A stretch of DNA of 23,956 bases from Chrysochromulina tobinii (Eukaryota; Haptophyta; Prymnesiales; Chrysochromulinaceae). The DNA lies in assembly GCA_001275005.1 (NCBI GenBank), contig JWZX01000208.1, positions 1 to 23,956 of the forward strand. Reading direction: 5' to 3'. Below the pieces are notes generated by a model, which made no database searches, was not told where the DNA came from, and saw nothing but the letters and a program-made list of their open reading frames with translations. How positions within the stretch are numbered: position 1 is the first letter of the stretch; each line of letters starts with the position of its first letter. Shown piece after piece: positions 14,178-23,064 of the stretch. The position numbers and the translations under genes are program-made.

Positions 14178-17100
14178 ATGGCGATGGCGGGGACAACCGC
14201 GCCCCAATATCCGCCGCTGCCTTCGCCGACAGGCACTTCAGCCAGCGAGTGGGAGGTCCACCCGCCCTCGCTGCTCCAACAAGTGACGCGCCAATGCGAA
14301 GAGCGCTTACCAGCGGCACAGCGCACGCCGCTGTTGCTAGTGCGCCTGTCTTTGCTGCTTCAGGACGCTGTCGAGGCTGCCTGCATGTGTGCTCGCGCGC
14401 ACATCGACGCACCGCAGCTCGGCAAGCACCTTCTCTCGTCGGAGACATACCAGGCCTTTCAGGCAGCCCTCAAGGACGAGTCGGGAGCAGACAAGCCCTC
14501 AGGCGTACACGCTCAGGCGTATGCAGCAGCAGTGCTCAGTGTTGTTGGCGAGGTGCGTGCTGTGCACTGCACGACGACGGAGCCCCCATCCTTCGACAGG
14601 ACTGACGTGCGCGCCCGCGCTCACACCCGATGCTGATGGCAGGTACACGCGTCCAGCCTTGGTGCCGTATTGCAGCACCTGTGCTCCACCGTGATCGATG
14701 CGATCAGCCAGATGCCGCCGGCGCCGCGCCCAGCTTGGACCTCGCACGCAGCAGCCGAGGCATCCAGCGCAGAGGCTGGCGCGAGCGCAAGCCAGCCGTC
14801 GCCGCCATCAGCGACGACGGTCGCGGCCGTCGCGGCCGCAAGTGGCCGGCCATCGGCCGGCGACGCGGCCGCAGCAGCCATCGCAATAGATTCAGCCGAG
14901 TTGCTGAGCATTGATCGCGCTCTAGTAACGTTGCCAGAGCTGCGACAGACGTGCAACGCCATCGAACTGCTGCGCAGCGCCGCGCGCGAAGGGCCACCCA
15001 TTCACGAGTGGAAGCTGAGCGGTTTTGCGTCTCAGGGCCCTGCCAAGGTCGCCTCGCCACCGTTTGAGCTCTACGGCCGCCGCTGGTCGCTGCTGCTGCA
15101 TCCGCGCGGCTGCGGCGCCAACGCGCAGGGCACTCACATCTCTGCGTACCTGCGGCTCGAGCACGGGCCCGCGTGCGACGCGCGCGTGCGACTCGCGGTG
15201 CGCAATCAGCACTCGCCCACGCTCTCGACCTTCAACAAGCCGTGGCAGTGGCGCTTCGACTCCAACGGCAAGAACCGTGGAGTCTCTTCGCTGCTGCCGC
15301 TCTCATCGGCCAATGTGGACGCGGGCTTCGTCGTGGACGATACACTCGTGCTGCAGCTCTGGCTGCGGCCGCTCGGTGTCGCTGAGTCGCGCTGCCTGCC
15401 GCCGGGCGCCGAGGACGGACTGCCCGCGGGCGACACGCTCCAGCCCGCGGCACGCCGCCATTTCCACGCCAAATTGTTGCACCACGTGTGGCTCTCCAAC
15501 AGCCAGGCCCTTGCTCCCGCGGGCAGCCCTGCTCCAGCCGCATCAGGCTGTGCCAAACTTTCGAGCGGTGCCGCAGGGGGCAGCGCGGTGCCCGCCTCTG
15601 CAGCGAGTGGCAGTGCCGCCGCCGCGCACTCGGGTGCGGAGGAGGTGATCCGAGTGCTCGAGCAGCTCGCCCCGAGCTGGTGCTCCGAAGACCCCAGCTG
15701 GGCGACAGAGCGCCATCGGCTGCAGCTGCTCGCGCTCAACGCGGCGGCGGCGGATGGGCACAAGGAGACGCTAGTCGCGCTGCTTGACAGCGGCTGGATG
15801 CACCCGGTGCAGCTCTACCTGACCAACCTACCCGCCGCGTACGCGCGCTACGCGGGGCCGTACGAGCAGGTGGCCTCACCGCGCCGCTTTTCGTACGGCA
15901 GGCCTGTCTACCGCTCAGGCCATTGCTACCTGTTTTACGCCGAGGAACGCGTCGGCGAGCGTGATGGCGGCGTTGCGCAGTGGGTGGTCGGGCGCGAGGA
16001 GGATCTCGGCTGCACCAACGGCTGGATGTTCGTCGACGACGACGCCGTCTCACCCGAGCTCATTATTGGCGAGTGGCAGATTTGGGAGGGGGATGACCAG
16101 CAGCAGCACAAGGCCAGCAGCAGTGCCAGCAGCGCCAGCAGCGGTGTCAACGGCGCCGACGGTCACGATAGTGCCTGGCGCGCGTGCCCAGCGGTGCGCG
16201 TGGTGCCGGCGGCGCCTTTTTTGGTCGTGGGCCATTCGCTCACGCCCTTGCATTACGCCGCGTGGGGAGGGCAGCTCGAGTGCACGAGCATCGCTCTCAA
16301 ACCATGCAAGCCGTTTGCGCCCAACCCGGTGCCCCCGAAGCTCGATCGGCGCGGCGCTGCCGCGCGCAGCTCAGTGTTGCCGCCGCCCGCGCTGCCTTCC
16401 CTGCCGAGTCCATGCAGTGCGGAGGGCGGCGCCGAGGCCGACTCGCCTCTGCTTCTTGCGGCGCGCGGCACAGCTGGCGCGGCACCCGTAGTGCAGCTGC
16501 TTGCGGCAGAGGGCTTCTGCGACTACCGTGCGCTTGGCGCGGCAGCGACACACACGGTGCGCATCGGGCTGCTCGAGGCGGCGCTGCTGCGCCATCCATC
16601 TTTCATGTCGCTCGTGCAGGACCCCTTTGCGCAGCTCGCGCGTGCCGTCGAGCGCTTTCCCAAGCCGCTCGGCGCGGCGCTCTCCAACCTGCTCGGCTGG
16701 TTCTCTTGCTCGCTCTACCGCGACGGGAGCACCGTTGGCCCTTTTGGCTCACTCTCGGCGCCCTGCCAGGAGGCGGTCCTCTGGCGCGTGGCCGAGGCGG
16801 TGCTCATTCCGCCTGGCTCCACTGGGAGCACGGCGCCGCTGCACCTGTGTGCGCTCAATGAGTCGTGCCTGTGGGAGTGGCTCGCGCAGTGGGACCTGAT
16901 GATGCGCATGTCCGACAAGCTCGAGTCGCTGTTATGCGAGGGCATGGACGACGCCGACGGCGAGGCGGCCGAGGGCGTGTACCGCAACCTCGCGCTACGG
17001 TACGCGGCGCAGCTCGAGGAGTGCTGCCAGCTGCTCTACGGAGACGAGGTGGCCGCCGAGCTCGGTATCCAGTCGGATGGCGTCTCGGTCGAGCGCTGGT

Positions 17101-20100
17101 CGTGCGGTGGGCAGTTCTTGGTGGACGTCATCGGCCGGTGGGTCTTCGGACCCTCGTTTTGGATCAAGGAGCACCTGTGGCGGCTGCCCGATGGGCCGTC
17201 GCGCTGGGAGGCGTACCGCGGGTACCACAACCAGCTGCGCGGCACTGAGCTCTTGTTGCCTGCCTCGTACATGAGCGTGGATCCTTGGCTTCTCTCCCTC
17301 GGATGCTTCCGAGGCTCCAGCGCCGCCTCGGGTCGCGAGTCGACGATGATCCGCTACTGTCTCGAGCTGATGCAGTCGCACGCCCGTCATCTCGAGGGGG
17401 CGGAGCCGGATGAGTCGTCCAAGTCAGGCAAGAGCCGCGCCGAGATGTCGCTGCTCGAGGCATGGAAGGCAAAGTGCCCGTACATCAACGCGCTCGACCT
17501 CAAGCGTGGCAAGAACCGTCCCCTCTACTCGTACATGAGCTCGGTGATCACCGAGGGCATCCATGCCGAGCCGTCCACATCGACTGCGAGCTTGCCGACT
17601 GCGCACGAGCGCGAGGCGGTCGCGTCCGCGGACACGGCCGAGATGGTCAAATGGTGGCGCACGCTTTCGGTGCCGCAGCGGCAGCGCCTGCTCGGCTTCC
17701 CGGTCATCGACCTCGAGCGGCTTGTGTGGCTGACGCCCATCTGGGAGGTACTGCTGCACAAGCTACCCGAGCTCATCGCGGGAGAGGCCTCGGCCTCGCA
17801 GCGCGTCGCTTGCGTCAACGGGCAGGTGCAGCTCGGGCCAGCGCTCGTGTCCGCGCCCGAGGCGGCGATCCAGGCGATGCAGCAGGCTCGTTCGCGCGAG
17901 CTGGAGTGGACGACCGAAGCGGGCGAAGGCATCGAGGCGGCCAAGCAACGGATGCTCGAACAGCTCGCGCTCTCGATGCTCCAGCAGCGCATGCTCGACT
18001 GCCACAAGCGCGACTCTCAAGAGGAGGACGCCGAGCGGATGGCTCAGCTTCTCATCGCCGAGGAGGAGGAGTCCAAGGCGCGGCTCGCCACGAAGGCCAA
18101 GCGCAACGCCAAGAAGAAGAAGAAGAAGAAGGGCAAAAAAGGCGACGACGACGAGGACGACGACGACGCCGAGGGCGAAGGCGACGATGGAGCGGAGGAA
18201 CCGGCTGCTGCCACTGCCTCTGGTGGCGCGGCCACTATGGCTGTTAGCGCTGCCGCCGAGTCCGCCGCAGCGGAGAAGGCCAAGGCAGCAGCGGCTGAGA
18301 AGAAGAAGGCGGAGGCCGAGGCGGAGGCCGAGGCAAAGATGAAGGCTGAGGCGGCCGCGCGGGCGGCGGAGCAGGCGGCGGAGCGCGCGAAGCTGGCGGC
18401 GCAGGAGGCGGCGGCGGAGCAGAAGGCGGCGGCGGAGCGACTGGCTGCTGCAAAGGCCGAGAAGGCAGCGAAGCAAGCCGCGCAAGCAGCTGCAAAGAGC
18501 GCCGCCGCGAGTACCGGTGGCGCAAAAGCCGGTACCGCCGCCTCAACGCTCACTGCGAGCACGTCGCCGCCGCCAGCGGCGGCCAAGAAAGGCAGTGCCG
18601 ATGTCTCGAACGAGCCGTGGCAGGCTGTGGGTAAAGCGGCCAAGGGCTCTTCCAAATCGGGCAAGGCGTCCAGCCTCACGGCCAGCGTCACGGCCAGCGG
18701 CACCGCCGCAGTTGGCGCGGGCGCCAGGGCTGGCGGCAACGGCACGGGGAGCAGCTCGCCGGCGGCCACTGCGCCTGTGCACATCGACCCAGCGATGGTG
18801 TCTCTGCTCAAGGAGATGACCGGCGCGGCGCCCAAAAAGTGTGAGGATGCGCTGAGGCTGCACAATGGCAATGCCGACTCGGCGGCGCTCTGGCTGTTGA
18901 GCGAGGCACCACCGCCGCCGGGCGGCGTCCCTCCTACCCCAGAGAGCGCGCCTGCTCGGGCGGAGGCCGTGTCACCGGCCGCGCCTAATCTGCCGGTGGC
19001 CGAGGCGCGCGCCGCGTCGGGCGCTGGTGCTGCGCGCCGTGACGGTGGCCGCGGCGGCTCCCCCGACCTGCGCATCGACGGAATCTCAGTCACGGCCTCC
19101 TCGTTCGGCTCGGCCACTTTCGGCGGCGCGGTGAGGCCCACCGATGGGCTCCTGCTCGACCTTCGAGCTGTCGACGGCGCAACGGGCGGCGCCAAGCCTA
19201 CCGGTAGCATTCCACAGAGCAGCAGTGGCACGCTGCCGTCTGTCGCTGTGAATGTTCACACGCTGCCGTCTGTCACCTCCTCGGGAGGTTTGTCGCCCTC
19301 GGCCGCGCCCCCCACGAGCGCCTTTCCCGCCGGCGCCCCATCGGCGCTGGCGGCATGGCCGCCGACGCGCGTGGCGAACTTGGCGCTCGTGGCGGAGAGC
19401 GGCGGGTTTGATGGGGCCGAACTCATGGGGGTTGTGCGCGACACGCCGCCAGGCAAGCCGTACGGCTTCATCTCGGTGTGGCACCACAACGTGACCGTCT
19501 TCTACCACTACAACGACGTAGTGCCGTCGGCCAAGGAGCTCGTCAAGCGGCACACGGCCGTCGCCTTCTCGGTGGCCTCGTGGTCGCAGGGCTTCAAGGC
19601 GGAGAAGGTGCGTCCACTCACGCCCCTGGAGCAGCGTGTGGGCGCCAAGGACGGGCGGCTCGGCATGCTTCGCGCCAACGTCAAGAAGTGGTCGGCTTCG
19701 ACGGGTGAGGGGCTGCTCCAGCTGTGCGCGCAACCGTGCTCACTGCCCTTCACGGCCACGGGCGCCCTCGCCGCGCGCCTCGCCGTCGGCTCGGCCCTCG
19801 TCTGCAAGATCGACGGCAAGGGCAAGGACCTCGTCGCCTGCATGCTCCAGCTGGCTGGCCCTGTGGGCGCCGACCCTGGCTCGCCGAGCAAGGCGGAGAC
19901 GGCGCAGGCCGCACAGGGGCTTCCACAGGGGCTTCCCTCTCCCTCGTCGGTGCCGTCTCCTAAGCAGGCCTCCCTCCCTCCCTCCCCCACGCGCGGCGCG
20001 CCAGCGCCTGCGAGCCCTGCGAACCTCTCCGCGGCCGGTGGGCGCACCCTCTCGACGGAACTCTCGTCCAGCGACGATGCGGGCGCGCCTATGCCACAGC

Positions 20101-21122
20101 CCGCGCTGTCGCCCTCAATCGGCACGCTGCCAGCGTCTGTGATGGGGCACGAGGCGGTGGGCGCGGCCTTCGAGAAGCTTGAAGAGCTCTCGCGTGCCAC
20201 GGCCGAGCTGTCCGCACGCGAGATGGCATCAACCTTTGGGCGCGCCCAAGCCGTGCAGGCCGCGCAGGCCGCCGCTTCTGCCAGTGCCGCCGATGACGAG
20301 GACGACGCTGCCGCTGGTGCGGTGCCGTCGCTCGCGTGGCCCATCTTGCCGCCGGCGCTGCAGGACGCGCTGCCCGCCTCGCCTGCCTTGCCCCCAGGCA
20401 TGTTGCAGCCCGTGGGCGGTCCCGCCCCGCTGCATGGCGGCAGCAGTGGCGCCCTGGGTGCCGGCGGTGGCGCGGGCGACGCGCTGTCTCAGCCGCTCTT
20501 CCCAAGCATCGGCAGCCTCGGCGGCAGCGGCCTCTGTGGCGGTGGCCTGGGTAAGGGTGCGCTCGGCAGCGGCGCGCTCGGTGCTGGCGGTCGGATGGGC
20601 GTCGCAGGCGATTGCGGAGGCTGGGGCACGTCTTCGTCCTTTGGAGCAGGTCCCTTCGGGGCTGGAGCGCCACCAAACGTGCCGCTCAACGCGACGCAGC
20701 TGCCCGCCGTCTCGGCGCGCTCGCTCTCGTCGCCCGTTCCGATGGTACCCTCCTTCTTCCCACAGGCGCCTAGCTGGGGTGCGGGCGGCGGGGGCGGCGG
20801 CAGCGGCTGGGGAGGCAGCGGCGCGGACGGCTGGGGCATGCCGCCGCGAGGCGCCCACCCCTCGAACGGAGTGCCCTTCGTACAGCAAGCTGCCATGTTG
20901 GCGCAGCAGGCCGCGCTGGCACAGCGCGCCGCAGCGCACGCGGCCGCTGGCGCTGGGGGGATGTCCAGTCAGCTCGGGCAACACCCGACGCTCCCGCCGC
21001 CGCCCCAGCTGCCGCATCCGAGCGGCACGGATGCGAGCTGGGCAGCCAGCCGCGGGCCTCCGCTCGTCGCTGAGGCCAACCGCGGCAAGTCACTTGGCAA
21101 TGGTGGCTACTCACTATTCTGA
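14178..21122 (+). CDS. Giant MATH / ankyrin-like / UBA / cold-shock domain protein (two exons)
   Basis: Exons 14178-14552 and 14643-21122 give 2284 residues. The exon 2 frame has no ATG near its 5' end, whereas joining exon 1 gives a smooth helix (AAAVLSVVGE-VHASSLGAVL). Modules in order: helical N terminus; MATH/TRAF-like beta domain (about 265-372; GRRWSLLLHP ... DDTLVLQLWLR); ankyrin-like helices at 484-512, 657-690 (TPLHYAAWGG) and 724-755; a W/Y-rich module at 518-648 (GRPVYRS, WVVG, NGWMF, EWQIW); a long alpha-rich unknown region at 765-1168; a Lys-run then acidic-run block at 1275-1312; an Ala/Glu/Lys coiled coil at 1325-1415; a UBA domain at 1507-1547 (CEDALRLHNGNADSAALWLL); a cold-shock domain at 1720-1785 with RNP-like KPYGFIS and VFYHY; a second, weaker one at 1799-1863; and a disordered Gly/Pro/Ala/Ser tail. 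MATH and UBA point to ubiquitin pathways, cold-shock domains to RNA. A ubiquitin-linked mRNP regulator is my inference. Confidence 0.85.
14553..14642 (+). other. 90-bp spliceosomal intron, phase 0
   Basis: The donor is GAG|gtgcgtgc and the acceptor is gatggcag|GTACAC. The length is 90 bp, divisible by three, but an in-frame TGA (14634-14636) interrupts it, so splicing is needed to join the two open frames. The split falls between codons. It is the only intron in the window I can place with confidence. Confidence 0.8.
16097..16145 (+). repeat. CAG/AGC microsatellite coding a Gln/Ser stretch
   Basis: cagcagcag followed by repeated gccagcagc units encode QQQHKASSSASSASSG. The stretch is a low-complexity insertion inside the W/Y-rich module of the giant protein, between the EWQIW strand and the closing strand CPAVRVV. 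It is likely to vary in length. Confidence 0.75.
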
Positions 21123-21431
21123 AGTGGGGCCCGTGGCGACGGCACTTTTGGGCGATGCCACTACGATGCCACGACTCTAACTCACTGAGAGTTCTATCGA
21201 TATCATTCGTTTGACGCCCGATCGTGTACGTGTAAAACGGAGTATGAACGACCCCGGGGCGGAACAAGTATCAAGCAGTACCAGTAAGCCGGACACGAGC
21301 GCAGCGGTCCGCGCGGTATCCGTTGCATCGCCTTTCGGTTTCGCGCCGGACGTGGGCGGCGGTGCACGGCATGAAAACGCTCTCAGAGGCGAGCTTCTCT
21401 TTTCCTAATATTTTCCGGCGCGTGTCGCTCG
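21123..21431. other. Intergenic region between convergent genes
   Basis: This 309-bp spacer separates the 3' ends of the giant gene (+) and the glycosyltransferase gene (-). I see no coding or RNA gene here. It contains AT-richer patches (ctatcgatatcattcg near 21193-21208) and nothing else notable. Confidence 0.5.
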
Positions 21432-22790
21432 TTACAACATGCCCCGTTGCCTCGCTCCCTGACGATCCTCATATTGCGGCTCCCTCGGCACGCACGGCAT
21501 CGGCGACGGCCCCGCGTCAACAACATCAACACCGGCTGCACCTGTGGTACTGGCGCCTGAGGAGCACAGCAACCGCGCCGCACATTGCGATGCGCGCATC
21601 GCCGGCTGACCAGCCGGCCGCTCCCAGCACACTCGCCACGAGCCACAACGGTGTGCCCCAGGCGCGCGCCTCTCCACGAGCGCCGCCAGGCGCCCAAGCT
21701 CGGACGCGGCCGCAGAGCCCTGGACCGGCCTATCACGGCACGGCCAAACGTCATCATCGGGACATTCGTCGGCATGGAACGACTCTTGCTCGAAGAGCCA
21801 TTCCTTGGTGAGGCCATAGCACTTGGGCCTATGGCGCCCTTTGGTGTTGCCCACCGCGGAGGCGTCTCCTATGTGCCAGAAGAGTGTGTGACGAAAGGCC
21901 ATCATATGCCGTCGCCCAAAGTAGCGCCGACCGCCAGCGTACTTTCCGCGTAGCCAGCGATACGAGAGATGATCGACGGGCGCATCGGGCTGCTTGTTCT
22001 CCGTCTCCGCGGCAGGGTCGCGCAGGAAGGACGCGAGTGCGGGCACGTCGGCAGCAGGCAGCAGCAGCCCATTGAGACCATACGAGAACCTCAGCGCGCT
22101 AAAGGCTGGCTGGTAGACGCTCGCTTTTCGGACGAGGTAGCGAATGGCTTCGAGACCACCCTCGCATAGTAGCCAATCATCTTCAAGAAGCACGTAGTAG
22201 CGATTCGCGTAGGGCGCGAGCGCGGTCAGCGTGCGCACGACGTCGCGCGTCTGCCGGAGGCGAAGCTTTCCCGAATGACTCGGATCGACGCTGGAGCTGC
22301 TTGCGGTCTCGACATCGCCACGCACGAAAATGACATCCTTGCGAGTGGCGAGGGCCCGTCGGGCCTTGTCGAACGGCGTTAGTGTATGGCTATCATGACG
22401 AGCGTGCACCTCATACACTGCTATGCACACACGAAGGTCAACCGCAGCACCCGCGTCAATCTGGCACAGCAGCGAGGTCAGTGTGAGATTGAGATAATCG
22501 GCCCCGCCCGGCCGCACGACCGTCGGAATGCCAAACAGCAACTCGCAGACGCCCGGCTCTGGCGCGGCACTCCGAGCCAAGTGCGCCGGCGGTAGCACAG
22601 GTGGTGACAACTCTCCAATCTCTGCAGGCAGCGGTGCAGTGATACGAGATGTCTGCTTCCCTTCAACCAGCGCCTCGAGGTTATTAGTGGTGCGACGCGT
22701 GTGCCGGTGTGCTGCGTACTGCGTCTTTTTCACTTGGACTGCGACCAGCCAGAGAGCCGCCATGGCGACCACGCACCATCGCGCCGTCAT
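21432..22790 (-). CDS. Type II membrane glycosyltransferase, MGAT4 (GnT-IV)-like
   Basis: A 452-residue protein starting at the ATG at 22788-22790. The short N terminus is followed by one membrane segment (about 5-20, WCVVAMAALWLVAVQV) and a basic/stem region to about residue 80: the type II topology of Golgi glycosyltransferases. The catalytic part matches the MGAT4 family pattern: FGIPTVVRP at 86-94, YLNLTLTSLL at 99-108, RQTRDVVRTL near 169-178, YYVLLEDDW at 198-206 with the probable metal-binding EDD at 203-205, then RFSYGLNGLLLPAADVPAL at 234-252 and FRHTLFWHIGDAS at 299-311, equivalent to the family's 'FrPslFqHvG'. The known reaction is transfer of beta-1,4-linked GlcNAc to the N-glycan alpha-1,3 mannose arm. 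Acceptor specificity of algal members is unknown. After about residue 345 the sequence becomes Arg/Ala/Pro-rich and Cys-containing with no family resemblance; a missed intron or late frameshift may distort the last 100 residues. Confidence 0.82.
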   Translation of the reverse strand: MTARWCVVAMAALWLVAVQVKKTQYAAHRHTRRTTNNLEALVEGKQTSRITAPLPAEIGELSPPVLPPAHLARSAAPEPGVCELLFGIPTVVRPGGADYLNLTLTSLLCQIDAGAAVDLRVCIAVYEVHARHDSHTLTPFDKARRALATRKDVIFVRGDVETASSSSVDPSHSGKLRLRQTRDVVRTLTALAPYANRYYVLLEDDWLLCEGGLEAIRYLVRKASVYQPAFSALRFSYGLNGLLLPAADVPALASFLRDPAAETENKQPDAPVDHLSYRWLRGKYAGGRRYFGRRHMMAFRHTLFWHIGDASAVGNTKGRHRPKCYGLTKEWLFEQESFHADECPDDDVWPCRDRPVQGSAAASELGRLAALVERRAPGAHRCGSWRVCWERPAGQPAMRASQCAARLLCSSGASTTGAAGVDVVDAGPSPMPCVPREPQYEDRQGARQRGML

Positions 22791-23064
22791 TTCATGTTAA
22801 TACTCACACACACGTAAGGAGACAACATTTTCATCGGATGTTGTGAATGCAAAAGTAGTCAAGTCAAATCAATTTAGCTCTGGAATTGTCATACGAGCGC
22901 GCGCGCCGAGAGGCCACTCGCCACTCGCTACTACCACACTCCGGCGGTCCGATCCCCACCCTTTTAAAACAGTGTACTACTCTTCTACACGCAAGCACAC
23001 ACCGCAGGTCGCCAAACCGCGTACTCTCTCGTTCGAGTTCAAAGGCGCTAAAGGGCCCGGAAGC
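22791..23064. promoter_or_regulatory. Promoter region of the MGAT4-like gene
   Basis: A 274-bp spacer lies upstream of the minus-strand glycosyltransferase and downstream of the minus-strand gene ending at 23065. It begins ttaatactcacacacacg next to the ATG and is less GC-rich than the coding DNA. A ccttttaaaaca string near 22968-22979 contains a ttttaaaa palindrome that could be TATA-like. No gene seen. Confidence 0.35.

Noticed and set aside
14670-14672. Start of the giant ORF at 14670
   Set aside because: The codon there is TTG, not ATG, and the frame is open to a splice acceptor at 14642. Joining to the ATG-started exon at 14178 explains it better.
18044-19231. Minus-strand open frame (395 codons) inside the giant gene
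   Set aside because: Composition is Ala/Ser/Phe from complementing Ala/Glu/Lys codons. The sense strand carries a UBA domain and continuous coding.
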